Assembly (NCBI GenBank): GCA_027623235.1
Contig: JAQBVJ010000017.1
Coordinates: 1 to 64,000 of the forward strand
DNA length: 64,000 nt
Origin: Planctomycetota bacterium
Lineage (GTDB): Bacteria > Planctomycetota > Planctomycetia > Planctomycetales > Planctomycetaceae
Reading direction: 5' to 3'
Shown here: in pieces, positions 50,837-59,377 of the stretch
Position numbering within the stretch: the stretch's first letter is position 1
How the letters are laid out: each line of letters starts with the position of its first letter
Notes under the pieces: generated by a model
Database searches by the model: none
Seen by the model: only the letters and a program-made list of their open reading frames with translations
Told to the model about the DNA's origin: nothing
Program-made: the position numbers and the translations under genes

Positions 50837-52518
50837 GTCGCACCGCGTCGCCTCGCCACAAACAACTTCGGAGCCGCGGGCACTCCCTCGACGGCCTCCA
50901 CGTCGACTTCGAACGACGCCTCGTCGAGCGAACGGAACAGCGCCTTAACAGCGAGCGTTTCCTCGTCGCCTCCAGCATGACCCGGATAGGCGAGCACGGT
51001 CACGACTCCACCAGGTCGAATCATCGCCAGCGAGACTCGCAGCGCGATGATCGTTGACCCGGTCTGAGTGATGACGGATTTGTCGCCACCCGGCAGGTAG
51101 CCCAGGTTGAACATCACCGTGGCGATTGTTCCGTGATGCCACTCCGGAATCTCCGCGTTCAGACCCGAGTGGTCGCACTCCCGCAGAGTCGCGTTGGTCA
51201 GCCCGCCTTTGGCGAGCCGTTGCCGGGTCTGTTCGATCGCCGCAGGTTGTCGGTCGAAGGCGAAAACAGTTCCCTCGCTGCCGACCAGCTCTGCCAGAAA
51301 ACAGGTGTCATGCCCGTTGCCGGCCGTGGCATCGACAGCCGTCTCGCCTGGCTTCACGACCGCTCGAACAATCTCGTGAGCTCGCTCGGTCAACCGTTTC
51401 CCACGCTGGCGGCGAGGAGCCGATGACGCAGCCAGCGTTGAAACCGGATCCGCCTGGAGCGAAAACCGGCTGACCACATCCACTTCCTGGTCGAGCGGCG
51501 TCCCATCAAGTAGCAGCTTCGTCATTTGCTCGGAAAGAAGCGGCGCCTGCAGCGATCCCTTTGAGCCGAGCCCGTTGAAGATTCCGATCTGAGGGTGTTC
51601 CGGATGAAAGCCGAGCACCGGGTGGCGGCCGACAACGATCGGTCGCACCCCGGCAGAATGCTCGACGACTTCAAACGGCAGGCGAAGGAATCGGCGAAGC
51701 CGCTCACAAATTTCCTCGCGGCCCAAGTCGGTCGGTCCGGCATCGAGGCAATTCCAGTCGTAGGTGGCGCCCGCCCGAAAAAGCTCATCCCCAAGCGGAA
51801 CGAGCCAGACCCCGCCATTGACGATGCGCGTTTCACTCAAACCGGGAATCCGCAACGTGAGAATCTCACCGCGTGTCGCGTCAAACTGAACCTTTTCAAA
51901 CCAGCCGTTTCTTGAACCAGCGAACCCCTGGCAGAAGACGACTCGCTTCGTTGTGTAGTTTTGCGGGGTCAACTTGACGAGACCGGATTCGATCTCGATG
52001 TCGCCGGTCGAGTCGACTTCACCCGTGAGGTAAATGCCCAGGCGTTGAAAATGGCTGCGCGACGACGTCAAAAACGAAGCAACGTTGAGCCGCGCGGCCA
52101 GTGGGATCTCAAAGCTGCCGTATTCGACGTTAAAGGCTTGTTGACTGACAGGTGGCGCAGGTTCGCGAATCCAGTCCGCCGCTTCGACTGGGTCGCGTTT
52201 TTGAAATCGCTGACGCTCGACTTCACTGGCGAGAATTCGCACCTGGCCCGGCTCCGCAAAGAAAGCCGCTCCCGTTTCGGCTTCGACCCGGCGATAGAAT
52301 GACGCCGCTGTCGGCCAGAAATCGGCGAGTCTCCAGGTCGGAACGAGCCGTTGTCCGGTGACAGGTGTCATCAGACCGGCCGCAATCCGTGAGGCGGAAT
52401 GCACGTCTTCCCGATCGATGACCAGAACGCGAGCTCCCCGCCAGAGCAGCTGCCAGGCGAGCGTTGTCCCGGCAAGGCCCTGGCCGATGACCACACAGTC
52501 ATAGGTGTCGTCGGTCAT
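50818..52518 (-). CDS. fusion of FAD-dependent oxidoreductase (MnmC(o)/MnmL-like) with MnmM/YtqB-type methyltransferase
   Basis: A 566-residue two-domain cytoplasmic protein. Residues 1-345 are a DAO-type FAD oxidoreductase (FAD motif CVVIGQGLAGTTLAW, 8-22; IAAGLMTPVTGQRLVPTW, typical of MnmC(o)-like relatives). After a basic linker (around 367-376) residues 377-566 are a SAM methyltransferase of the YtqB type, with VDATAGNGHD (395-404) and NLGYLPGGDK (471-480). YtqB has been reported to be MnmM, which methylates nm5s2U to mnm5s2U in tRNA; FAD-domain relatives of MnmC and MnmL strip the carboxymethyl group to give nm5. So the fusion may do both steps. MnmC has the methyltransferase first and is from another methyltransferase family. 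ATG 52518; 8 nt after the EF-hand gene. Confidence 0.85.
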   Translation of the reverse strand: MTDDTYDCVVIGQGLAGTTLAWQLLWRGARVLVIDREDVHSASRIAAGLMTPVTGQRLVPTWRLADFWPTAASFYRRVEAETGAAFFAEPGQVRILASEVERQRFQKRDPVEAADWIREPAPPVSQQAFNVEYGSFEIPLAARLNVASFLTSSRSHFQRLGIYLTGEVDSTGDIEIESGLVKLTPQNYTTKRVVFCQGFAGSRNGWFEKVQFDATRGEILTLRIPGLSETRIVNGGVWLVPLGDELFRAGATYDWNCLDAGPTDLGREEICERLRRFLRLPFEVVEHSAGVRPIVVGRHPVLGFHPEHPQIGIFNGLGSKGSLQAPLLSEQMTKLLLDGTPLDQEVDVVSRFSLQADPVSTLAASSAPRRQRGKRLTERAHEIVRAVVKPGETAVDATAGNGHDTCFLAELVGSEGTVFAFDRQPAAIEQTRQRLAKGGLTNATLRECDHSGLNAEIPEWHHGTIATVMFNLGYLPGGDKSVITQTGSTIIALRVSLAMIRPGGVVTVLAYPGHAGGDEETLAVKALFRSLDEASFEVDVEAVEGVPAAPKLFVARRRGATSSGRA

Positions 52519-52526
52519 CGCTGCCG

Positions 52527-53432
52527 CTAGCGGGCTTTCCTGAGCGCGATGTAGAGCGCACCAAACTGTTCGAGGTTGGCCGGCAGAGTCGGCGTCAAAT
52601 TTTTCTTCTCGAAATCGCGGCGAGTACTCTGGCTTCGTTCCCATTCTTCTTTCGTGAGCGAGCCATCCTTGTCTCGATCGAGCGAGCGGAAGACGTACGA
52701 AGCTCGCCGCCCGTCGGAACTGTCCGGATCAAACGCTTCCGGCGTGATCGTTGCTGCGCCGGACGGCTTCGGCGAAGCAGCGGAAGTCGCCACACCCGGA
52801 CCGGATGGTGCGGTCCGCGACGAGGTCGTTCGTGGCGCTGGTGTCGCGCCGGAACTGGCCATTAATTCGATTGGAGTCAGAAGCCCATCGCCATCCCGGT
52901 CCAGTTCGAAAAACTCACGGAACTTCGCGCGGTCCCATTCGTAGAGCCCGATCTGGCCGTCTTTGTTCTGGTCCACTTCCGAAAATTTGGTCGGCAGGTC
53001 AACCGTAAGTCGGGGCTGCTCTTTTCGTTTCGGCGGTCGCTTGGAACTGGATTTTGCTTTCGCTTCCTGACGAGGTTCCGCAGGCCGCTGGTAACCACTG
53101 AAACCGTTGCCACCGTAACCTCTGCTGTCTCCGCCTCGATCGTCGCGCCGGCTGGCGTCGCGATCACGCTGAGCTCTCATCTCTCCGGTCAACTGTGGCC
53201 AGGCCCGCACGAACGTGGCCTCGTCAACGCCGCTGCGAAAGTCGAGTCGCACACTCCGAACGGCTCCCTTCAGATCATCCGAGAACCGTTCATATTCGCC
53301 ACCGTCGAGCTTGCCATTCTTGTCCCGATCGTAGTAAGCGAAAACCCGATCCGGCGGATACCGGTCCGTTTGAGCGTCGGCGAGGCCGGCCATCGATGAG
53401 AGCAGCAGTGCCGCGAATAGTGCGCGTTGCAT
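52527..53432 (-). CDS. exported EF-hand calcium-binding protein
   Basis: A 301-residue exported protein. Signal peptide ALFAALLLSSMAGLADA; four EF-hand loops: DRDKNGKLDGGE (35-46), DQNKDGQIGLYE (154-165), DRDGDGLLTPIE (178-189) and DRDKDGSLTKEE (252-263). Between the first two is a Gly/Arg/Ser-rich and then basic linker (RRDDRGGDSRGYGGNGFS; SSSKRPPKRKEQP). Thus a calcium-binding, likely extracytoplasmic protein. The ATG at 53432 is supported by GGAGA upstream. It follows the GspL-like gene by 56 nt on the same strand and may belong to the Gsp operon; secretion substrates or calcium-dependent pseudopilus regulation would both fit. Confidence 0.85.
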   Translation of the reverse strand: MQRALFAALLLSSMAGLADAQTDRYPPDRVFAYYDRDKNGKLDGGEYERFSDDLKGAVRSVRLDFRSGVDEATFVRAWPQLTGEMRAQRDRDASRRDDRGGDSRGYGGNGFSGYQRPAEPRQEAKAKSSSKRPPKRKEQPRLTVDLPTKFSEVDQNKDGQIGLYEWDRAKFREFFELDRDGDGLLTPIELMASSGATPAPRTTSSRTAPSGPGVATSAASPKPSGAATITPEAFDPDSSDGRRASYVFRSLDRDKDGSLTKEEWERSQSTRRDFEKKNLTPTLPANLEQFGALYIALRKAR

Positions 53433-53488
53433 CACAAATTCTCCGTTCAGTTTCCAGAATCGACTATCACATCGATCGGGGGAGTGTA

Positions 53489-54952
53489 TCAGGATTTCTG
53501 ATCGTCTTTCTTCAAAGTGACGTCCAGTTTGAATTGAAAACCGTACTGGCTGTCTCGCCCGGACCGGTTGTTTTCTTTCGATTGAACATCGACGTTTTTC
53601 CGTTCGAGCAGTTCCGCGTTGAGCGTTTGCGCGTCCGCCCGCTCCTTCGCGTACCCGGTCAGAGTGACGTTGCCCTTCTTCGTGCTGTTTCCGCCGGTCA
53701 GGCGAATCTGCGTCAGGTACTGTCGATCGGTCCCCCGGATCGTTTCGGTAAGCCACATCGATTCGTCGAGCCAGTTGACATTCTGGTCGGCCCAGCCATC
53801 AACGGTTTTTGCAATGTCGACCTGCGGGCCAAGTTCCTTCAGCAGCTCCTTCTGCGAGTTTGTCTCAGCCTGCGCTGCTGTTGTCGCCTTTTCCAGTGCG
53901 GCCACCTGCATGCCACGGTAGACGTAGAATCCGAAGATGACGATGAGCCCCGCAGCGACGGCGGCGATTCGTTTGATCTGCTTGAGGTCCCGCTTGACGG
54001 CGGCGCGTCTCGGGTTGAGGAAGTCGAGTGTCCGCGACGACTCGTAACGACGACCGAGCAGCATGCCGATCGGGCCTGCGTAGGCCGCGTGAGATTCGTC
54101 ACCGGGTTCCGTGCTGACCGTCATGCCCTGAGCGGTGAAGGGGTCGACACGGTTCAGGATACAGCGGAAGCGCTCGTGAATCGCGGCCGCAAGGTCTGAA
54201 TCTTCACCGGGCGATCCGAGGATCCAGGCGCGAGCGATTCGAGCGTCCGGGAGCCGCTTTTGAAGAGCGATCATCGAACGGCTGATATCTGCCAGAATCG
54301 ACGACTGCGACTGAGCCGCGTTATTGGAGTCGACCTGAGTTGAGTGCGAGAAGTAAAGATTTCCCTGGCCGAGGATTGACAGTTCAATGCGGTCACCGTG
54401 CCGGGCGATGATCAGGCTCAGCTCGCCCGCCCTGGCAGACTTCTCTTCGGGTGTCTCGGACACCAGATGAGTCGCGGCGATCGACGACACTCCGACGGCA
54501 CTCAGGTCGAGCCCGGCCGCGGCGAACGTCGTCCGCGTGTCTCGAATCTTCTTGCGATTGATGCTCGCCACAAGAACTTCCCGCCCCTGAAACCCCTCGC
54601 GAGGAGTCATCGGCAGATAGTCAAGAGCCAGCTGGTCCAGCGGAATCGTCGACCGCGAGGCGGCCTGAAAGCGGACGAGTTCCGGCAGTTCGTTATCGCT
54701 GACTGGCGGCAGTTCGAGGTGCCGCACGACGACATCTTCCCGAGGCACGGTCAGGTACACGCTCTTCGCGGAAATCCGCGCACGCTGGAATTCGCCTTTC
54801 AGCCATGCGCCGACCTCAGCCGGATCACTCAGCGTCGCAGGAACGTCGAAACTGAAGCTGGAATGAATCTTCAGCGAGCCAGCGGCCAGGTCGGCCTGCA
54901 CGCCGCAGACGCGGTGCGAATTCCAGTCAATTGCAAGTACATCAGCCATCAT
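53489..54952 (-). CDS. gspL: PilM/PilN fusion (GspL-like) assembly platform protein
   Basis: A 487-residue protein with an actin-like PilM domain (VLAIDWNSHRVCGVQADL at the start, nucleotide-binding pocket motifs SLIIARHGDRIELSILGQG) up to about residue 320, a single membrane helix (RIAAVAAGLIVIFGFYVYRG) and a periplasmic coiled-coil/ferredoxin-like region, i.e. the GspL plan (PilM cytoplasmic plus PilN-like). GspL recruits the GspE ATPase to the inner membrane. The gene sits after GspK. No separate GspM gene is seen. Two adjacent ATGs at 54952 and 54949 are equally possible. Confidence 0.85.
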   Translation of the reverse strand: MMADVLAIDWNSHRVCGVQADLAAGSLKIHSSFSFDVPATLSDPAEVGAWLKGEFQRARISAKSVYLTVPREDVVVRHLELPPVSDNELPELVRFQAASRSTIPLDQLALDYLPMTPREGFQGREVLVASINRKKIRDTRTTFAAAGLDLSAVGVSSIAATHLVSETPEEKSARAGELSLIIARHGDRIELSILGQGNLYFSHSTQVDSNNAAQSQSSILADISRSMIALQKRLPDARIARAWILGSPGEDSDLAAAIHERFRCILNRVDPFTAQGMTVSTEPGDESHAAYAGPIGMLLGRRYESSRTLDFLNPRRAAVKRDLKQIKRIAAVAAGLIVIFGFYVYRGMQVAALEKATTAAQAETNSQKELLKELGPQVDIAKTVDGWADQNVNWLDESMWLTETIRGTDRQYLTQIRLTGGNSTKKGNVTLTGYAKERADAQTLNAELLERKNVDVQSKENNRSGRDSQYGFQFKLDVTLKKDDQKS

Positions 54953-55045
54953 CAGGCCTCATCGTCGATTGACGTCTCAGCGGCTCCAACCGTGTTTCGT
55001 GCTGTTCCCTGCGTAATACCGTTTTCGGGCGATGATCGCCCACCC

Positions 55046-55134
55046 GTAGTTCAGGCTTTGCCTGACGAAATCCCTGCTTGAATGCGGACCACCCGTCGAT
55101 CCGCTTTCACTTCGTCAGGCACAGCCTGACCTAC
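55046..55134. repeat. inverted pair of the TCAGGC-n-GCCTGA repeat overlapping gspK stop
   Basis: GTAGTTCAGGCTTTGCCTGACG (55046-55067) and the inverted CGTCAGGCACAGCCTGACCTAC (55113-55134) flank about 45 bp. The motif also occurs at 50814. The second arm includes the gspK stop codon (55131-55133). Each arm can fold by itself and with the other. Confidence 0.75.
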
Positions 55135-56819
55135 TTACTACTCGCTCCGGAGAGCTGTTCGCTGGTGTATCCTCGCCCGAGTTCCGTCAGGTCGCTGACG
55201 GAGAGAATTCTCGCGGGATACTCGGTCGCGTCAATTGTTGCTTCCAGACGAGTATACCCCCCTCCTTCGCCAAAATAGCCAAGAACTTGAGCTCGATAAA
55301 CCTGCCCGCGTCCTGTGACATACCGGTCCAGTGTGACCATCGTCGGGATGTCGACGATCCCCTGGCTAAGCATCCAGCCGGCAGTCGCTCGAATCGGACT
55401 CGTATCATCCATCATGGAATTCTGAGAAATCGCGACAGCCGCGGCTTCCGTCATGTTTGGAATTCCCAGCAGCGTTTCCAGACGAGCCTGATTGACGTTA
55501 ATCCGACCGGGAATCGAACTCTCATCAAGCGTGGTCAGTCGATCGAGGATGTCCGGCAGGTACGACTCCATGTCGCCGGAGTTGTTGGCCCAGGGACTGT
55601 CGAGCAGAACCAACTGTCCGTCGATCGCGATTTCGACCCGGGCTCCAATCATTTCGTAAATCGAAACGAGGTCGCCCGCGGCGCCTTTCGAGAGGTCCAT
55701 GCCGCCCCGAGTCACCGTGCCTCCGCCACCAGCCACCGCGTTGGCAACTCCTTCCGCGATGTCCGAAACGATTCCCTGTGTGGCTCGATTCACCGCCTCT
55801 GCGTTTGCTGTTTCCGCTTCGGCGTCGCTTAACGTGGCACCGTTCGTCGCGGAATTGAGGGCCGCGATCAGATCACTGTCCTCATCGGTAAACAGCGGCT
55901 CGTAAGGTCCGTTGAGCCGAAATGCGACGACAAAACGTGCGACGTCTTCGTCGAACTCTTCGAGCAGCATGTCGTACAGGTCGGTGAGAACACCGTTGTT
56001 GACGTTGATCTTTTCCGACCCGTCCAGCCGCTTGTTGAGCTCTTTCGCGTCGACGGTCAGGTAAGCGGCCCAGCCGGGATTCAGAATCCCGTCGGCATTG
56101 TCGAGCGGCAGCGAAGCGTCGCCGTCGTTCTCATTCGGATCGAGCAGCCCGTTCCGGTTCGTGTCCTCACCGTACAGCAAGTCAGGAGTGACTCCCGCAA
56201 CAAGCAGCAGTTCCTCGAGCGACTCCAGCGGTCCGTCCTTCGCAGCGTGTGGCGGGTCCTGGTCGAGGTAGTAGTCGCTCTCGACACCGAATTCGCGAAT
56301 CGACGTGTCTTCGTCAATGTAGTCGAGAATGGCGTCCGCAAGCTCTTCCGTCATATTCGGCAGATACATGAGCATGCCGCGAGTGTCTTCGTCGCTCATT
56401 TCCCTGGCGACGATCGCGTTGAGATTGATCCGGCCCGACTCGTCCATCAGACCAAACCGGATTCCGCCGTTGCCCGACGCGGACTCAATCGCCGCGACCA
56501 CCGCGAAGTAGCCCTGCCCGCGTTCGGACTCTCCCTCGCGCATCAACTGAGCCTGGAACCGTGCCGGATTGTTGTACGAGAACTCGTCACTTGAGGATTC
56601 CGGCGCACCGATCGTGGCGGCAGCAAGTTCAAGACCAGACTCGGCAAACGCACGGCTCTCCGCCTGGCGACCGTACATTGAGGTCGCTTCAATTTCCGAA
56701 ATCATCAACTCGGAAAATGTGTAAGCCCCCAGAGTCAGCGCCGCCACAACGATCAGAACGAGGATCAGAACGGTTCCCCGCCGCGTCGCGTTCTGGTTTG
56801 AGGTGAGTGTGTTTTTCAT
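55131..56819 (-). CDS. gspK: GspK minor pseudopilin-like protein
   Basis: A 562-residue GspK: N-terminal prepilin-like helix (RRGTVLILVLIVVAALTLGAYTFSELM), then a long exported domain with many Asp/Asn-rich metal-binding-looking loops (EDTNRNGLLDPNENDGDA and IREFGVESDYYLDQDPP) and a C-terminal helix-hairpin-helix-like stretch (VNQARLETLLGIPNMTEAAA), as is known for GspK. GspK caps the pseudopilus with GspI and GspJ. The usual prepilin Gly-Phe site is less clear (RRGTVL). The start ATG at 56819 is followed by a typical basic leader. A repeat overlaps the stop. Confidence 0.88.
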   Translation of the reverse strand: MKNTLTSNQNATRRGTVLILVLIVVAALTLGAYTFSELMISEIEATSMYGRQAESRAFAESGLELAAATIGAPESSSDEFSYNNPARFQAQLMREGESERGQGYFAVVAAIESASGNGGIRFGLMDESGRINLNAIVAREMSDEDTRGMLMYLPNMTEELADAILDYIDEDTSIREFGVESDYYLDQDPPHAAKDGPLESLEELLLVAGVTPDLLYGEDTNRNGLLDPNENDGDASLPLDNADGILNPGWAAYLTVDAKELNKRLDGSEKINVNNGVLTDLYDMLLEEFDEDVARFVVAFRLNGPYEPLFTDEDSDLIAALNSATNGATLSDAEAETANAEAVNRATQGIVSDIAEGVANAVAGGGGTVTRGGMDLSKGAAGDLVSIYEMIGARVEIAIDGQLVLLDSPWANNSGDMESYLPDILDRLTTLDESSIPGRINVNQARLETLLGIPNMTEAAAVAISQNSMMDDTSPIRATAGWMLSQGIVDIPTMVTLDRYVTGRGQVYRAQVLGYFGEGGGYTRLEATIDATEYPARILSVSDLTELGRGYTSEQLSGASSK

Positions 56820-56861
56820 GACGATTCCGCTGGCATGTCGCATCTCAGAGGTAACCCGCCT

Positions 56862-57749
56862 TCAAAACGCGAGTGCTTCAAACGGGTTGGCTGCAGAAAG
56901 TGGCACGACAAGGTTGTACTCACGAGTCATCTCGCTGGCCGATCGCCGAGTAATCGACTGCTCGTCCAGCGATTCGTCACGAAACCGAATCTTGATTCCG
57001 ACCGCGTTGGGTAAACGCCCTTCCGCCTGGCTGTCCCACTCGGAAAGCCACTCGTAACCATCGTGATACTCGAACTGAAGCGACTCGATTTCTGTCGCGA
57101 TCAGGCGAGCTTCGGACGTCATCGTTGCGGCTTCGGATGGGTCTTCCATCAGCGACAGCGAGAGCGGGCTGCCAATCATCCGGGCGACGCCAGTCGGGCC
57201 TTCCTTCAAACCTGACAGCCGTGAGCCGGGATCAATCAGGTCGCCATAAGTTGCAGCCATGGAACCTGCACCGCCAACCAGAAAGTACGAAACGGTCTGC
57301 AGGTTGCCGACCGGCGCTGCCACGCCAGTCGCAGAACCAGCGGACGGGCGCCGAGGCCGGTTGATGTGAATGACGATCGATTCGCTGTCGCCAAACAAGC
57401 CGAGGCTTCCGCCGGCGAACGCGAGATCGGGATCTGTGTAGACGATCTCTGGTTCGACGGTTGTTGTTTCCTCCTCGGCCGCTGTGGCGTCGTCTGTTTC
57501 TTCTTCCTCTGGGACCTCTTCCGGACGGTAGACAGTCGAGCGGATGTCGGCTGCCATCTGACTCAGCAGAGACCGCGCGATCTGGCTTCGCTCGACCTCA
57601 ATCTGCCCCATCGTTGAAAATCGATAGTGCAGATCCATCGCCGTGTAGAGCATCGTCATCAGCGTCAGCGTTAAGGCCATCGCGAGAAGCAGTTCAACGA
57701 GCGTGAAGCCCCGGTTCGGGATCCTGACAGGAGAAGAAGCGTTCCGCAT
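56862..57749 (-). CDS. gspJ: GspJ minor pseudopilin-like protein
   Basis: A 295-residue prepilin. The type IV prepilin-like leader RGFTLVELLLAMALTLTLMTML is at residues 12-33, with the cleavage site Gly-Phe-Thr-Leu-Val-Glu. A conserved Glu+5 is present. The later, acidic linker (PEEVPEEEETDDATAAEEE) is unusually long for GspJ. ATG 57749 is chosen; it shares its first base with the stop of gspI, giving a one-base overlap (TGATG). GspJ is a tip subunit of the pseudopilus. Confidence 0.88.
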   Translation of the reverse strand: MRNASSPVRIPNRGFTLVELLLAMALTLTLMTMLYTAMDLHYRFSTMGQIEVERSQIARSLLSQMAADIRSTVYRPEEVPEEEETDDATAAEEETTTVEPEIVYTDPDLAFAGGSLGLFGDSESIVIHINRPRRPSAGSATGVAAPVGNLQTVSYFLVGGAGSMAATYGDLIDPGSRLSGLKEGPTGVARMIGSPLSLSLMEDPSEAATMTSEARLIATEIESLQFEYHDGYEWLSEWDSQAEGRLPNAVGIKIRFRDESLDEQSITRRSASEMTREYNLVVPLSAANPFEALAF

Positions 57750-58186
57750 CACGGCGCGTCCTCCTCAACCGAGTCTTCAAACACCGCCGGATCACGGATC
57801 AGTTTCGAAAGCGAGACCGACGTTGAAGACAGATCGCTCTGTCCGTTGTAGGTAACCGTGACCGTGACAAAGAGGACGTCAGCGTGCGGCCCGCCGGAAG
57901 TCGCGAGCGACCATGTCCAGTTTTCGTCATCCTGAAACGACTGATCAGAGATGTCTTCGAGTGGCTCGATGGCCGCGGAAATTTCGGCCAGCTTCGACTC
58001 GCACCGCAGGATGGCCTGTGTGTCGAGCCGGCCTTTCACCGCAGCGGACATTCCATTCGTCGTGAGCTGGCTGAGAGCCGTGACCGCTCCCACAAAGATC
58101 GTGATCGACAAAACGACTTCCAACAACGAGAGCCCGGACCGCACGTTGCGGCTGCTGGCTTTCGAGGTGGTTCGAAGTCGACGCAT
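57749..58186 (-). CDS. gspI: GspI minor pseudopilin-like protein
   Basis: A 145-residue prepilin with leader RSGLSLLEVVLSITIFVGAV at residues 16-36. The cleavage site is G-L-S-L-L-E with the conserved glutamate at +5. The rest is a small alpha/beta domain with acidic C-terminus (VFEDSVEEDAP). GspI interacts with GspJ and GspK at the pseudopilus tip. It lies 27 nt after gspH and overlaps gspJ by one base. Confidence 0.88.
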   Translation of the reverse strand: MRRLRTTSKASSRNVRSGLSLLEVVLSITIFVGAVTALSQLTTNGMSAAVKGRLDTQAILRCESKLAEISAAIEPLEDISDQSFQDDENWTWSLATSGGPHADVLFVTVTVTYNGQSDLSSTSVSLSKLIRDPAVFEDSVEEDAP

Positions 58187-58213
58187 CAGATCTACCTGCA
58201 GTGTTTTGTCAGA

Positions 58214-58801
58214 CTATAGTTCTTCGTCGGCCGATTCCTGTTTCACGCTGACGGCGCCGGTGAGGTCTCGGACGGAGACGGTCATTTCGCCGGCCTGATC
58301 ATCAATGACCTGAAACATCACTTCGGTCGCGGTGCCGTCGGAATAAAACAGAATCGGCTGGGACCAGGGGAGTCCCGTCAGCTCGCCGGCATCTGCCAGC
58401 CCCTGGACGTCGAGCGCCGTCAGTGGTTCGGAGCGAGCGATCCCCGCCGAATTATTTTCACTGAATGTCATGCCTGCCGGCAGAATGAGACTCATTCGGC
58501 CGAAGACGACGGAAGTTCCCTCCGTCTCCGCCGTTTGATACGGAACCCGCACGAAGTGGTTGCCACCGGGCTCGTATCGAAACTGCCAGGTGGCGTCATT
58601 TTCCAGAGCCTGAATCCGCGTTCCGGCCAGCGTACTGCGAACGTCCTCGGTGGCCGCTTTGAGCCGATGATCGCCCCACGATCGCAGAAGTGGCGTCCAG
58701 GCGAGGCCGACCATCGTCATCATGATCGCCACAACGAGAAGGACCTCGATCAGCGTGAAACCGCTGCGAGGTCGTTCAGAGATGTGGCGATGTCGACGCA
58801 T
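58214..58801 (-). CDS. gspH: GspH minor pseudopilin-like protein
   Basis: A 195-residue prepilin, leader RSGFTLIEVLLVVAIMMTMV (residues 12-31), cleavage site G-F-T-L-I-E, followed by a beta-rich domain (WQFRYEPGGNHFVRVPYQ, SVVFGRMSLILPAGMTFSEN). The order G-H-I-J-K corresponds to classic type II secretion loci. GspH is a minor pseudopilin in the pseudopilus base or tip. Confidence 0.88.
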   Translation of the reverse strand: MRRHRHISERPRSGFTLIEVLLVVAIMMTMVGLAWTPLLRSWGDHRLKAATEDVRSTLAGTRIQALENDATWQFRYEPGGNHFVRVPYQTAETEGTSVVFGRMSLILPAGMTFSENNSAGIARSEPLTALDVQGLADAGELTGLPWSQPILFYSDGTATEVMFQVIDDQAGEMTVSVRDLTGAVSVKQESADEEL

Positions 58802-58840
58802 GGCTCAGTCCTGAGGATCGGTTGCCGAACCGAACCGGGA

Positions 58841-59308
58841 TTACAGATTCTGTTCCCAGTTCGTGATGTCGTCATCCGTGCCTTCCTGACCGTCGAGTCC
58901 GACCGACCAGATCGCTGGCTTGCCACCTGGTGTGGTCCGATTGCCGCTCGGCGGATATTCGTACAGAAGCGGGTTGCCCCAGGCATCTGTCGGGACCTCT
59001 TCCAGGTACGCCTGCTGTGGTCGACCGGTTTTGTCCTGACCCGGCTGAATCATTGCTGATACGACGGTGTCCTGGCTGCCATCCGGAAACCGGCCGTCAT
59101 GGTTCACGGCGTACCGTTTCACGGCATCTTCGAAACCTTTGATTTTGATTTTGGTCGCATCGACCATGGCTTTCTGCTGTTGCCCGATCAGATTCGGAAC
59201 GGCCAGGGCGGCGATGACCCCGATGATGGCCAGGACGAGCAGAACTTCGATCAGCGTAAACCCGCGACGGATCGATCGGGCTTTCCGGGAACAAGGAATC
59301 GCTTTCAT
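58841..59308 (-). CDS. gspG: GspG major pseudopilin
   Basis: A 155-residue major pseudopilin. Prepilin leader RRGFTLIEVLLVLAIIGVIAALAVPNLIG (cleaved before FTLIE), then the family's YAVNHDGRFPDGSQDTVVS, TGRPQQAYLEEVPTDAWGNPLLYEYP and the C-terminal calcium-binding loop EDGQEGTDDDI-like (SVGLDGQEGTDDDITNW). GspG forms the shaft of the type II secretion pseudopilus. It lies 70 nt after gspF (59378) and 40 nt before gspH. Confidence 0.93.
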   Translation of the reverse strand: MKAIPCSRKARSIRRGFTLIEVLLVLAIIGVIAALAVPNLIGQQQKAMVDATKIKIKGFEDAVKRYAVNHDGRFPDGSQDTVVSAMIQPGQDKTGRPQQAYLEEVPTDAWGNPLLYEYPPSGNRTTPGGKPAIWSVGLDGQEGTDDDITNWEQNL

Positions 59309-59377
59309 GGGTATTCTCCAAAACGCTTGAGTCGGGACTGGTCGGAACCAGCGAGGGGGGGTTGTCGGGTCTCAGAA

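Noticed and set aside
50818-52518. Calling the fusion gene MnmC
   Set aside because: MnmC has the methyltransferase first and a different methyltransferase family. Here the FAD domain is first and the methyltransferase matches YtqB/MnmM.
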